Assembly (NCBI GenBank): GCA_938074205.1
Contig: CALJES010000011.1
Span: 62,001 to 126,000, forward strand
Direction: 5' to 3'
Source: an uncultured bacterium
Lineage (GTDB): Bacteria; Armatimonadota; UBA5829
Length of the DNA: 64,000 bases
In this document: piece after piece, positions 54,552-63,498 of the stretch
Position numbering within the stretch: the stretch's first letter is position 1
Layout: every line of letters begins with the position of its first letter
The notes under the pieces: generated by a model
Seen by the model: the letters and a program-made list of their open reading frames with translations, nothing else
Database searches by the model: none
Told to the model about the DNA's origin: nothing
Made by a program: the position numbers and the translations under genes

Positions 54552-54633
54552 TCTTGCTTTTAGCTTGCGGCAGGTTCTGTCTCCTGTCTGACGGGCGGAA
54601 AGCAAGACGGGCAATAGAAAGATCTCAGACAGG
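54552..54633. other. Two interleaved 9-bp inverted repeats (pseudoknot-like)
   Basis: Helix A: 54552-54560 pairs with 54599-54607 (TCTTGCTTT/AAAGCAAGA). Helix B: 54583-54591 pairs with 54625-54633 (CCTGTCTGA/TCAGACAGG). The order A5', B5', A3', B3' is that of an H-type pseudoknot. Both stems are perfect. No known RNA family was recognised; it may be a small RNA or a leader element on either strand. Confidence 0.4.
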
Positions 54634-54749
54634 GCGTAAGACGTCCTCGTCCAGCAGGCATCCCTCCCTTAGGCGCTCCAATGCCACTGCAATGCGCAAT
54701 GGTGGAGGATCGGGGTAGTCCGCTTCGGTTTGCGGTCGTTGCACGCTGG

Positions 54750-54758
54750 TGCTATAAT
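54750..54758 (+). promoter_or_regulatory. Extended -10 promoter of cdsA
   Basis: TGCTATAAT (54750-54758), with no good -35 (TTTGCG at 18 bases). Leader of about 32 bases to ATG 54796. Confidence 0.55.
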
Positions 54759-54795
54759 GCCGCTATTCTCCGTTTCGCCTGGCAGAGAGTGGACT

Positions 54796-55635
54796 ATGGC
54801 GACACGCGTAATTACAGGCATCGTAGGTATTCCTATCGCAGTCGTGCTTATCTTTTGGCCCGGCGGAGTGCCGTTTGCCGCGGGGGTCACGCTTGTCGCG
54901 TTAGTTGGCGCCAGCGAATTCTACGCCCAAGTTCGTAAAACTGGTGCACGGCCGGTGGAGTGGGTTGGTCTGCTCGCTGTGGTCGTATTCGTTGTCTCCG
55001 CTGGTGCTCAGCACAATGAGCATAGCGAATTAGCTGTTCGTTTGCTATTCAGCGTGCTCCTTGTCTTATCTTTTTTGGCTGAGCTTGTCCGCAGAAATCG
55101 CTCTCCGATCGTCAACTTGGGCACCACGGTGCTTGGAGCGATCTATGTGGGTTGGATGCTCTCGCACGTTGTCATGCTGCGCCGCTTTAGTGAAAAGTTA
55201 GTCTTGGTCGGCTTTGAATCTACGGCCGGCGCGTGGTTGGTTATGTATGTTTTCCTTTGCACTTGGGCTTGTGACACAGCAGCATATTTTGTTGGGAAAT
55301 ACTACGGAAGGACGAAACTCGCACCAAGACTGAGCCCGGGCAAAACGGTAGAGGGTTCGATCGGAGGAGCAATTGCATCCATATTAGTATCCTCCGCACT
55401 GGGAGCCTTTATCGGGTTACCCGCTGAGCATTCTCTGGCGCTCGGCTTGATTTTGGGAATATTTGCCCAGCTTGGTGACCTTACCGAATCTGCGCTGAAG
55501 CGCGAAATAGGAATAAAAGATTTTGGTAATATAATGCCAGGGCATGGTGGGGTCCTTGATCGTTTTGATAGCCTGCTTTTCACCGGAACTGCTGCTTACT
55601 ACTACGCTTCGTACTTTCTGAAGCATTGGCCTTAG
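54796..55635 (+). CDS. cdsA: Phosphatidate cytidylyltransferase (CdsA)
   Basis: A 279-aa polytopic membrane enzyme (about eight helices) that makes CDP-diacylglycerol from phosphatidate and CTP, the branch point of phospholipid synthesis. The family signature SALKREIGIKDFGNIMPGHGGVLDRFDSLL is near residues 230-260 and complete, with the KD, PGHGG and D-R-x-D residues. The start ATG 54796 has GAGAG upstream and lies 32 bases after a promoter-like extended -10. Length is usual for the family. The common neighbours (frr, uppS, dxr) are absent, so the usual lipid/isoprenoid cluster is broken up here. Confidence 0.95.
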   Translation: MATRVITGIVGIPIAVVLIFWPGGVPFAAGVTLVALVGASEFYAQVRKTGARPVEWVGLLAVVVFVVSAGAQHNEHSELAVRLLFSVLLVLSFLAELVRRNRSPIVNLGTTVLGAIYVGWMLSHVVMLRRFSEKLVLVGFESTAGAWLVMYVFLCTWACDTAAYFVGKYYGRTKLAPRLSPGKTVEGSIGGAIASILVSSALGAFIGLPAEHSLALGLILGIFAQLGDLTESALKREIGIKDFGNIMPGHGGVLDRFDSLLFTGTAAYYYASYFLKHWP

Positions 55636-55728
55636 CTCACATCAGAGATTTGGCAATGGGGCTCGGTTGTATCAGCCCAGGTTATATGTTTCCATCTTGG
55701 GCTACCCTTGCCGCCACTCCGGGGACAC

Positions 55729-57582
55729 TTACTTAGTGATTGGTTCCTCCTGCTGATTCTTCTCTGCCTTGTTGAGTTCAGGCTCGATGTACAATGGACT
55801 CAAAAAGCTCAAAGTGATCGGGTCTAGTCCTTCTGCGGCGAAGGTAAATGAATACTTGAACTGCTTTCCTAAACGTTCCGCCTGCCCTCTGATGGTTATT
55901 GGTAAGTCTTGGACCAAAAGATAAGACGCGTTCCTGGAGCTGATGAGCTTTTCGGCCAACTGCCATTGCTCCGGAGTGAGTGTGTAGAGATCGAGTCCTT
56001 GCGCTGAGAAGAGTGTAATTCGCTGTTCTTCGCTGAGTGTCCCGTAAAGTCTCAAAATGTCGCGGTTGGCAAAGTAAATACCGATCAGGTTGGCCCTGGA
56101 CAGAACGTTGTCAGGAATGAGGTTCATCCTGACTTGTTCAGGGGTCAAACCGGCGATCTGAGCTAGATCGCTGATCTCCAGCGTTCCAGTCTTCTTCAGT
56201 GTATCGCACCACGTTTGAATCCAGGCCTGCGGTATAAGCGCCGCGCGCTTCTGATACCATTTCTTGTCGCGAAATTCCAGTACCGAGCCGCGCTTTTCCC
56301 AGTTGCAACCATAGCCTTGGGCGATGGAATCCAGAATCTCTTTGAGCTCGAGCTCTCCGGTCTTGGCGGGCAGCATTCCGAGCACTAACCCGTGATAACT
56401 GTCGGAAACAATGGATAATCGGGTCACCTTGGCCAGTTCCGCTAGTACTTCGGCGAAGCTAGAACTCTGCGGCTTGAATTCGAACTTTTCATGCAGGGCG
56501 GGTTCGTCCGGATGTTCCGGTTCAGGTTCGCCTCCTTCCAATTTATTGAACTCATCTTCGAAAATCTTCCGAATTTCGCTTCCGAAAAGTTCCGACATTT
56601 CCTGAAAGGGCTTGTTCTGTTCATCACTGGCGATAACAGCTTTTCCAAAGAGCTTAGCAATTGCCGATTCTGGGTCAATCAGGGGTATGTTAACATTTTG
56701 CCCTTCAATGTCTATCTGGATCATACCGAGCAGCATATCAGCTCCTCTAATGTCCTGTATATCCTCGATGTATCGGTTTATGTGGATCGCTGCTCGGTCC
56801 ATGTTCCCCGCTAGTTCTTCAGGAGATAGCCTTTCACGTCCACTCAGCTTGCTTTCGAAGCGTCGAAGGTTTTGCACGGCCTGCAGCGCAAGCGACTGTG
56901 CTTCCTGGGGCAGCGTACTGATAGGCACTGTCAGCCGTTGCCCCGTGGTCAGCGCGTTAATGGCGCCGGGGGTTCTCGCCAACAATCCACTTAGCGGTTG
57001 CAATATATTGGCTTTTGAAACTGCGTAGAGAAATGGATTCTGTGTTTTGAGCTTTTCAAGATCTTCTTCGGAAATTGTAGCCGCAGCAAGATAGGAGTCC
57101 AGCGCTTTCTTTCTTTTTTCGATCGACCTGTCGCGAGCGTTTTGTTCTTCTCGCAGGCGCCGTGCTTCGGCTTCCATTTTCGTTCGACCACTCATATAGA
57201 AGCGATAGGTATACTCGCCGGGCTTGCCTTCGCGCACCCATCGGAACTTCATCACCCGCGCCATCGAGTTCATTAGTTCTCTCAATGAGAGGTCCTTGGC
57301 GAATATGATCATCTTAACATCGCGGCTTTCCCAATCCTTACTGTTCTGACCTGCATTCATGGTAACGCCGGTCTCTCTGCTCAGATCTGAGAGGATCTCC
57401 GCAACAGTCTTCTGCTTTGCTTCATAATTGACCTTTTGATCCAGCCGATCGTCCTTTTCAACCATGGTTTCCGACTTTGGTGCATTGCCAGGAGCATTAG
57501 GATCGACTGTAATCTTGCCTTCAGCATACAGGTAGCTCGGAGTTAGGATGGCTAGAAGCACGATAAGGGAAGTGGCACGCAT
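55729..57582 (-). CDS. Exported protein with two STN-like modules
   Basis: A 617-aa exported protein. ATG 57582 has GAGAGGGGG upstream; the signal peptide is about residues 1-20. Two STN/secretin-N-like modules are visible: VNYEAKQKTVAEILSDLSRETGVTMNAG near 52-120, and FEFKPQSSSFAEVLAELAKVTRLSIVSD near 380-455. Each holds a TVAEIL-like helix, a strand and a basal ELxEIL helix. STN domains usually sit before TonB receptors or secretins, but here neither follows. A coiled, charged middle (about 130-180) and an acidic linker (PEPEHPDEPALHEK) separate them. Role unknown; protein-protein recognition in the periplasm is the best guess. Confidence 0.62.
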   Translation of the reverse strand: MRATSLIVLLAILTPSYLYAEGKITVDPNAPGNAPKSETMVEKDDRLDQKVNYEAKQKTVAEILSDLSRETGVTMNAGQNSKDWESRDVKMIIFAKDLSLRELMNSMARVMKFRWVREGKPGEYTYRFYMSGRTKMEAEARRLREEQNARDRSIEKRKKALDSYLAAATISEEDLEKLKTQNPFLYAVSKANILQPLSGLLARTPGAINALTTGQRLTVPISTLPQEAQSLALQAVQNLRRFESKLSGRERLSPEELAGNMDRAAIHINRYIEDIQDIRGADMLLGMIQIDIEGQNVNIPLIDPESAIAKLFGKAVIASDEQNKPFQEMSELFGSEIRKIFEDEFNKLEGGEPEPEHPDEPALHEKFEFKPQSSSFAEVLAELAKVTRLSIVSDSYHGLVLGMLPAKTGELELKEILDSIAQGYGCNWEKRGSVLEFRDKKWYQKRAALIPQAWIQTWCDTLKKTGTLEISDLAQIAGLTPEQVRMNLIPDNVLSRANLIGIYFANRDILRLYGTLSEEQRITLFSAQGLDLYTLTPEQWQLAEKLISSRNASYLLVQDLPITIRGQAERLGKQFKYSFTFAAEGLDPITLSFLSPLYIEPELNKAEKNQQEEPITK

Positions 57583-57605
57583 TTCGGGTAGCCCCCTCTC
57601 AAGTG

Positions 57606-57634
57606 TTACAATGTATTTCGTGCGCACATACCAT
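57606..57634 (+). promoter_or_regulatory. Weak promoter candidate of UROD paralogue 4
   Basis: TTACAA (57606-57611), 17-base spacer, TACCAT (57629-57634), with two mismatches in each box. Leader about 25 bases. Confidence 0.35.
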
Positions 57635-57664
57635 ATGTCCTACTGATCTGGAGGCCTTTCGTTG

Positions 57665-58762
57665 ATGACTTTCAGAGAACGAACAATCGCAATACTTGCC
57701 CACAGACCCGTCGACAAGATCGTTTACCAGCCCCGCATAGAGCACTGGTACAAAGTCAATAAAAATAATGGCACTTTACCTGAGCGATACAAGAATATGT
57801 CTTTATTGGACGTCTACGATGACCTCCAGTGTTCCATACGAACCTATCCGTGGTTCAACTGCTGCCTGAAGGTACAAGAAGATTCGAAGGTCAAAGTTGA
57901 AACAATAGTTGCCGACCAGGTTCGGATAACGCGCTGGGAGACGCCGGTTGGAACCATCGAATCGCACCATACATTCACGGATCTTGCCTCCCATACGAAG
58001 AAGTTCCCTGTTTCAAATCCGGACGATGCAAGGGTGATGGAATACATTTTGCGTGGGCGTACCTGGAGCTTTGACTATGAGCTCTTCGAAGAAAACGATA
58101 AACTGATAGGTGATCGTGCCGCGCCAATGATATACATCCCCCGAGTCAATTTCCAGAGGCTTTTGATTGAGATCATGGGATTCGAACAGACACTCTACGC
58201 ACTTTACGATGACAAGCCCACAGTCGATCGACTCGCCAAAGTGATCGATGAAACTGATCAACAGCTTCTGGATGTTGTATGCGCATCTCCAGTGCAGCTA
58301 GTAAACTATGGGGACAATATCGACCACCATTTCGTTACGCCTCAGATATACGAGGAATATATTCTTCCGGCCTACCTTGCGCGTTCCGAAAAGTTGCATT
58401 CCGCGGGAAAGTACACATTTGCACACTGGGACGGATATATTAAAAACTTACTACCATATGCACAGACGTCCGGACTTGATGGAATAGAGGCGCTTACACC
58501 GGTCCCTCAGGGCGATGTTACAATCGAGGAGATCAAAGATGCTCTTGGCGATGTGGTACTCCTCGACGGAATTCCAATGACTTGCTTCCTACCACACGAG
58601 CCGATCGAAGAGTTGATTGCCCAGACTCGCAAGATTATCGATCTCTTCTCGCCCAACTTAATACTTGGCGTTTCCGACGAGCCGTCGCCAGTCTGCGACA
58701 TTGAGCGCGTGCGGCTCGTAGCTGAGATGGTCAATGGTTTGCCTGAAATGCCGTTGAAGTGA
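57665..58762 (+). CDS. UROD-domain protein (paralogue 4)
   Basis: A 365-aa UROD-superfamily protein. It begins MTFRERTIAILAHRPVDKIVYQPRIEHWY, with the start at ATG 57665 (or TTG 57662, seven bases after GGAGG). The middle holds INYGDNIDHHFVTPQIYEEYILP, typical of this superfamily; at the metal position it has FAHWDGYIK, i.e. H-x-D rather than H-x-C. A late Cys is present in EPSPVCDIERV. GIEALTPVPQGDVTIEEIKDALG is the second part of the barrel. As with the other paralogues, no corrinoid protein or haem gene lies nearby. Possible substrate is unknown. It precedes a ligase-like membrane protein by 66 bases on the same strand. Confidence 0.78.
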   Translation: MTFRERTIAILAHRPVDKIVYQPRIEHWYKVNKNNGTLPERYKNMSLLDVYDDLQCSIRTYPWFNCCLKVQEDSKVKVETIVADQVRITRWETPVGTIESHHTFTDLASHTKKFPVSNPDDARVMEYILRGRTWSFDYELFEENDKLIGDRAAPMIYIPRVNFQRLLIEIMGFEQTLYALYDDKPTVDRLAKVIDETDQQLLDVVCASPVQLVNYGDNIDHHFVTPQIYEEYILPAYLARSEKLHSAGKYTFAHWDGYIKNLLPYAQTSGLDGIEALTPVPQGDVTIEEIKDALGDVVLLDGIPMTCFLPHEPIEELIAQTRKIIDLFSPNLILGVSDEPSPVCDIERVRLVAEMVNGLPEMPLK

Positions 58763-58828
58763 TATTTTTCAGACGGCTTTCGACGAGATTCCTATCGGGT
58801 GTTGCCAATGGACATCGGGGGATTTTTG

Positions 58829-60946
58829 ATGGGAGCAGATTGTCTTGTCTTGCCAGTGCTCCTCGCCGCTTTTGCACTTGCTCCGATCATCGGGGGTGGA
58901 TTCGACGAATCGCCGACAGCAGTTATCGAGTTGCTCATGTTCATATCGGCGGTATTGTTCTTTGCGCGCTTCAAGAGTGTTCAAATCCCTCGGTTTGCGG
59001 CATTGGTGCCCCTCACATTGTTTTGCGTACTCGTATGCGTCTCAGCGTTCTTTGGTGAGAACATCTATGCTGCAATCAAGTCCGTTCTTTACCTGGGTAG
59101 CTGCTTTCTCACATATTGTCTTGCTGGTAAGCTCTGCAGGTCCAGCAGAGTCGCGTCGATAGTTGTTTGGACTTTCGTATTGGTTGCTTTCGGCATTTCT
59201 CTCTTCGGTATCCGCGATTATGCAATAGGAACTGGCGGAGGAGCGAAATTCTGGCGGGCTCTAGTTCACGGCAGCGAACACTGGCGACTTTTTGGTACAT
59301 TTCTCAACCCCAGTTTGTTTGGAGGATATCTCGTTGTTACGATTCCTGTTACTCTGGGCGCTTACTTGTCGTCGGTGCATCCCATTGGGTGCTTTGTGGC
59401 TGGCATTGGGTTGGTCTTGCAAGTTTCTGCCATACTGCTTACTGGGACCAAGTTTGCAGCGGTTGCGTTAGCTATTGCGCTGCTCACAATGTTTGTGCAC
59501 ATTGGCATCTTCAGAATACTAGGGAGACGAGAACTCGTCCTATTCGTGCTGATCTTTATCGCCCTTTTTCCGTGTATCCTGCTGTTCTCAGCACCATTGA
59601 CGGAACGGGTGAGGGAAGCTGAATCAGGCGGCACTCAGGTACATTCGACGAAGTTTCGCGTCTATGTGTGGCGTTCGACTCTGCAAATGATACGCGACAA
59701 TCCCATTGTAGGGTTAGGACCGGGAACTTTTGAAGTGGCATATCCCAGGTACGCCATAGCAGGTCCGACAAAGCACGCCCACCAATCATATCTTCAAATT
59801 GGCGCTGAGTCCGGCGTTCCAGCTCTTCTGGCGCTTTTGGCCGCGATCATTTTTGTTGTAAGGGACTGCCTCTGCTCGCTTAGATCTGCGGGCAAACGAC
59901 CGATTCAGCTAAGTGGCAATGATGCCAATGTTGGGCTTCTGGACAAATGGTGTGCGTTTCGGAGTTGGCGGCTACTGAACTGCGCAATCTTCTCTGCGTT
60001 TGTGGGGTCTTGCCTCAGAAACCTTGTTGATTCGGACTGGTTCGTAATTGGAATTGCGCTGCCGGTGTCTGGACTTGTTGGAGTTCTTAGCGCACAGACC
60101 TCGGAATCTCGGTCTGTTGTAAATATCGGAGGTCGTGTCCGGACCGGTTTGATGGCACTCACTGCAGTGGCGGGAGTTCTGTCGGTGTCGATAGCATTAG
60201 GCGACTACTTGGCTCCGGACGAAGATCTTCGCTCCTATGCCGAAAGAGATGTGAAAGCTCAATGTAACCGCTATCGATTGGCCGTGCTTACTAACCCGCT
60301 GAATCCGGAGTTCAGACGAGAGTACTCGAAGTGTATCGCGCTGACAGCGTCGGATTTGGGAGCAGCTGAAAAACAGATAGCAATCGCCATCCGTATAGCT
60401 CCCACAGATGCAGCAAACTACTTCACCCGCGGTTTGTTGGCGCTCTTCGAGGATAAACCGCGACAGGCAATTTACTGGTTCAGGCGAGCACTAAAATACA
60501 ATCCGAACTCAACACAAATTCTGCATCAGCTTGCTTTAACTTACAGACGCCTTGATGACGCAAAGGCGTATGAGTGTGTACTTAAGCGGCTTATTCAAAT
60601 CGAAAACAGCGACTACGAGCGCATCAGAGGCGTACCGGAACTCGTCGATCTTAACTACACCTACGCACACATGTACTTTGGCGACAAGTACTTGGCTCAA
60701 GGCAAATACGGTAAAGCCGTTAGTGAATATAAAGCCGTTGTGACTCGCATAGAGAACTGGCGGTCTCAGAGGAAAACATTGAAGATGCTGCGTGCGCTGG
60801 GTATGCTCACTGAAGGGCAAGAGAGGGCAATACTCCAGAACCTGTACCACGCCTATTGGCGCTTGTCGAAAGCATATCAGTTGATCGGCCAGCCAGAACT
60901 TGCTAAATCTGCTCAGCGCAAGGCAGAATCGCTCAAGCTTTGGTAG
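58829..60946 (+). CDS. O-antigen ligase-like membrane protein with C-terminal TPR repeats
   Basis: A 705-aa membrane protein. About 12 transmembrane helices fill the first 440 residues. The large loop has the Wzy_C/O-antigen ligase motif VWRSTLQMIRDNPIVGLGPGTFEVAYPRYA near 285, then HAHQSYLQIGAESGVPALL with the typical His. The C-terminal third carries TPR-like repeats (about 500-700), e.g. DAANYFTRGLLALFEDKPRQAIYWFRRAL and KYLAQGKYGKAVSEYKAVV. Such proteins polymerise or attach glycan chains at the periplasmic face of the membrane. ATG 58829 follows GGGGGA by six bases; upstream GTG 58799 is less likely. This suggests surface-polysaccharide synthesis rather than degradation. Confidence 0.82.
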   Translation: MGADCLVLPVLLAAFALAPIIGGGFDESPTAVIELLMFISAVLFFARFKSVQIPRFAALVPLTLFCVLVCVSAFFGENIYAAIKSVLYLGSCFLTYCLAGKLCRSSRVASIVVWTFVLVAFGISLFGIRDYAIGTGGGAKFWRALVHGSEHWRLFGTFLNPSLFGGYLVVTIPVTLGAYLSSVHPIGCFVAGIGLVLQVSAILLTGTKFAAVALAIALLTMFVHIGIFRILGRRELVLFVLIFIALFPCILLFSAPLTERVREAESGGTQVHSTKFRVYVWRSTLQMIRDNPIVGLGPGTFEVAYPRYAIAGPTKHAHQSYLQIGAESGVPALLALLAAIIFVVRDCLCSLRSAGKRPIQLSGNDANVGLLDKWCAFRSWRLLNCAIFSAFVGSCLRNLVDSDWFVIGIALPVSGLVGVLSAQTSESRSVVNIGGRVRTGLMALTAVAGVLSVSIALGDYLAPDEDLRSYAERDVKAQCNRYRLAVLTNPLNPEFRREYSKCIALTASDLGAAEKQIAIAIRIAPTDAANYFTRGLLALFEDKPRQAIYWFRRALKYNPNSTQILHQLALTYRRLDDAKAYECVLKRLIQIENSDYERIRGVPELVDLNYTYAHMYFGDKYLAQGKYGKAVSEYKAVVTRIENWRSQRKTLKMLRALGMLTEGQERAILQNLYHAYWRLSKAYQLIGQPELAKSAQRKAESLKLW

Positions 60947-60987
60947 AACTATTCAAACAGTTATGCCTGTCAGCTTGAACGTCCATT

Positions 60988-62211
60988 TCACGCGTGCTTC
61001 TCAGCGATTTCAATAGCCATACGTGTCCACACGTGCAGTCTGTCGTAGTGTCCGGCCAGCGTCTGCAGTTCCCGTAGTACGACTTGGTAGTAGCAGCCGT
61101 GAAGCTTACTCATTCCGTTTTCTAGATGCTGTCTAATGCGGTCCAGTTCACAGTCCTTAGCGAACACGACGTCACTAGCTTTCTGCCGCCACATTATCGT
61201 GTATCGCGTGCCGCATTTATCTATCACCTTATCTAGATCTGTCCAAGCGCTGCAGACAAAGATCCGCAAGTTTGGGATCGTAAGCACCCCGTCTATTTTG
61301 TCTGTCAGGTCGTCGCAGCAGCCGTAAGAAACAAGGCCGAACCTCGTGAGCACGGGCATCTGATAGTTCAGTGCGAACTCTTCCCACATGCGCGGTGAGA
61401 TCCTGTCAAATTCTTGATTGTTTGCATGCCCCCATAGGTTTGAGTAGGTCAGCCGACCGTTTTGGGGTATGTTTCCTATGGGGTCACTCTCATACATTGG
61501 TCCTATACCATTGAATGTCAGGAGCCCTGTTGCTTCGATCTGGCTCATCACCGCAAGCGTGGCGTCTCGCACGTGCGTCATCAACCGGTGAACAAGGTGC
61601 GGTTTTTCTGCCATATCTAGCAGAAGCTGACCTAAACCACGCAGTTCAGCGGCTTGCGTCTCCAAAGTAGGGTTGACGTTCGGACCGCATGTGAGTTTAA
61701 CAGGCAATACGTCGCCTATTGTCTCGTGCGCTCTTGCCAGTGCTTCTTCCGTCTTTGCCGCGCTGAACGTGTAAGTCGGTATTTTGAGCCGATCGAAGTC
61801 TTCTTCAGTTTTGAGTGGCGGATCGTAGGCCCAAGCCCCTCCATCAATATCAGGCTTGTTACGTTTGATTTCTACTCCCCAAATGTTCGGGGGATCGACA
61901 TCAAATACCGCGGGTATGGGCCAAAAATTCTGAACTGGGGTGTCGTCTCCAATGTCGTGCTTTATCAGGATCTGCCGAAGCTCACGTTCGATACCTCTTA
62001 GGTAAGTATCGGAGCATTGCAGTGAATCATCCGGCAGTAGTTCAGCCCAGCAGCCGACGGGGCAGCACCATACAGGGGCCCGGTCAGGTTTGCGCAACGC
62101 ATTTACGTCGCGCCAACGTTTCTTTATTTTCTCGTTTTCCGGCGTCGATGCCAACTCAGCTACTTTTCTAGCAAGTTCCCTTACGTATTCTCGTTCCTGG
62201 CAGTAACTCAT
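60988..62211 (-). CDS. UROD-domain protein (paralogue 5)
   Basis: A 407-aa UROD-superfamily protein, longer than the others. A helical N-terminal extension (about 1-45) is followed by APVWCCPVGCWAELLP. The barrel shows LPVKLTCGPNVNPTL, FNGIGPMYESDPIGN and WEEFALNYQMPVLTRFGLVSYGCCDDLTDKID. At the metal position YGCCDDL replaces HxC. C-terminal helices follow. It is downstream of the DUF2961 gene (stop to start gap 23 bases) on the same strand, so the two are probably co-transcribed: a GH172 hydrolase plus a UROD-like protein. ATG 62211 has AGAGGTG upstream. Function is unknown; it is not HemE. Confidence 0.77.
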   Translation of the reverse strand: MSYCQEREYVRELARKVAELASTPENEKIKKRWRDVNALRKPDRAPVWCCPVGCWAELLPDDSLQCSDTYLRGIERELRQILIKHDIGDDTPVQNFWPIPAVFDVDPPNIWGVEIKRNKPDIDGGAWAYDPPLKTEEDFDRLKIPTYTFSAAKTEEALARAHETIGDVLPVKLTCGPNVNPTLETQAAELRGLGQLLLDMAEKPHLVHRLMTHVRDATLAVMSQIEATGLLTFNGIGPMYESDPIGNIPQNGRLTYSNLWGHANNQEFDRISPRMWEEFALNYQMPVLTRFGLVSYGCCDDLTDKIDGVLTIPNLRIFVCSAWTDLDKVIDKCGTRYTIMWRQKASDVVFAKDCELDRIRQHLENGMSKLHGCYYQVVLRELQTLAGHYDRLHVWTRMAIEIAEKHA

Positions 62212-62234
62212 CGAGTTGCACCTCTGGTTCGGAT

Positions 62235-63299
62235 CTAGCTCTGTGTTCTCGGAAGTCGCTTTTCAACGGGGAGTATGGGCGAAAATGGCTTGTGTGGTTC
62301 CGTTTGATACCAGTAACCGACACTAGACCAGTCATCTCGCCCGGCATTGGCGTGCCTGTGTTCGATGGTGACACGTATTGACTTTTGGAAAACTACCGGG
62401 TCCTCGATGTGGTGTCGGTAGACGGTCATCTTGCCTTTGTACTCTACTGGATCTTCGATGAAGCTTACACCGTGATAGGGCCCAGCGTACTCGCCAGTCG
62501 GGAATCCCCACGCGCTGCAGAAGTAGTCTTCAGTTCCGGTTCCGTGCAAGCTTGGAGGCCATTGTTCGCCGTCCACGAATATCATATCGTCTCCCTCGCC
62601 GGGCCAATTTCCTTCCAAGTTGTCGATGGAAACGTTGCACCCAACGTAGTGTCCGCGGCCGACCGCGTCCACTATCACATAATTGTCCTTACCATCTAGG
62701 TTTACAAGCTTACTCTCTTCAACAGCTCCGGGACCAGATGTGTTTTCCTCGCGGTTCCACCACGCGTGGAAACGCAGTACATCATCGCCCAGACGGTCTA
62801 GCTCCTCATAATCTATGTAGTAGTACAACGCCTTGCAAGGGGCATCACTGTCGTTTGTCATTGTGATTTTTGCCGAAGACGCGAATGGCATCGGGAAGAA
62901 ACAGTTCATAGCCATCTCAGTGACATTCTTCTCCCGAGACCCTACCATATTGAGTGCCAAGGCGACATAGTGCCGTACTCTCCCGTGTCCGACGCCGAAA
63001 AAGTCGCCGACAGGGCATTCCACACTTGGCGATTCCTCTCCGTCCCAGTACATCCTAAGTACCATCTTCCGAGGCCACAGTTTATCGTTGTGCCATATTG
63101 TGAACCAAATATGGTTTATGCACCCTGCTCCAGCAATGTCTGCAATAGTAAGCGTTTGGCCAGCCTGGATTTCTTTCCAGTCACGATTCCCGCCTGTCGT
63201 GTCGTAGCTGGATATGCGTTTGCTGCGGGATTGACGCGCGTTGGCTAATCCTCGCAAAGGGCTGAGACATGTTGCGTGTGCCAAGTTCTTCTCTGACAT
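62235..63299 (-). CDS. DUF2961 protein (GH172 family), cytoplasmic
   Basis: A 354-aa DUF2961/GH172 protein without signal peptide, about half the length of the exported paralogue at 32150-34168. It has GAGCINHIWFTIW near residue 57, ECPVGDFFGVGHG near 94, NCFFPMPFASSAKI, YYIDYEELD and FVDGEQWPPSLHGTGTEDYFCSAW near 240, including the GTGxEDYF block with a candidate catalytic Glu. It lacks the C-terminal sandwich of the paralogue. A six-subunit assembly is known for the characterised family member; not testable here. It is probably an intracellular hydrolase of a fructo- or arabino-furanoside. Start ATG 63299 has AGAGGTAGG upstream. First gene of a two-gene operon with UROD paralogue 5. Confidence 0.85.
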   Translation of the reverse strand: MSEKNLAHATCLSPLRGLANARQSRSKRISSYDTTGGNRDWKEIQAGQTLTIADIAGAGCINHIWFTIWHNDKLWPRKMVLRMYWDGEESPSVECPVGDFFGVGHGRVRHYVALALNMVGSREKNVTEMAMNCFFPMPFASSAKITMTNDSDAPCKALYYYIDYEELDRLGDDVLRFHAWWNREENTSGPGAVEESKLVNLDGKDNYVIVDAVGRGHYVGCNVSIDNLEGNWPGEGDDMIFVDGEQWPPSLHGTGTEDYFCSAWGFPTGEYAGPYHGVSFIEDPVEYKGKMTVYRHHIEDPVVFQKSIRVTIEHRHANAGRDDWSSVGYWYQTEPHKPFSPILPVEKRLPRTQS

Positions 63300-63489
63300 G
63301 TTTGCCTACCTCTAAAGGTTGTTTAACTCCCAATTCGCTACTGATTTTCTGAAGACCTGCTTGCCTTGGGAATCCTCCGCAGATGTCGGTGCCGGCTGGC
63401 CCGGATATTCCTTAAGGGATCGTGCCTGCTTGACACCCCGCCGTCGTGTCGCGTTCATGCGTTTATGAGACCTATGTGTGAGCTTAAGC

Positions 63490-63498
63490 ATTATAACA
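63490..63498 (-). promoter_or_regulatory. Extended -10 promoter of the DUF2961/UROD operon
   Basis: TGTTATAAT on the minus strand. No good -35. Leader of about 185 bases to ATG 63299. Confidence 0.5.

Larger units (their letters stand above)
54339..54795. other. holB-cdsA intergenic region with unusual inverted repeats
   Basis: 457 bases. Contains the interleaved inverted repeats at 54552-54633, the cdsA promoter at 54750-54758, and a 39-codon minus-strand ORF (54625-54744) with a protein-like composition but no ribosome site. An upstream extension of the holB frame reaches 54476. Confidence 0.6.

Noticed and set aside
54512-54718. 68-codon plus-strand ORF in the holB-cdsA gap
   Set aside because: Arg/Ser-rich random translation without a ribosome site; the region is better explained by the inverted repeats.
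54477-54795. Signal recognition particle RNA or RNase P RNA in the holB-cdsA gap
   Set aside because: The conserved GGAAGGAAGCAGC-type and RNase P core motifs are absent on both strands.
10426-62211. UROD-domain genes as hemE
   Set aside because: Five copies, altered metal/active-site motifs and no haem neighbours; only hemL is a haem gene here.
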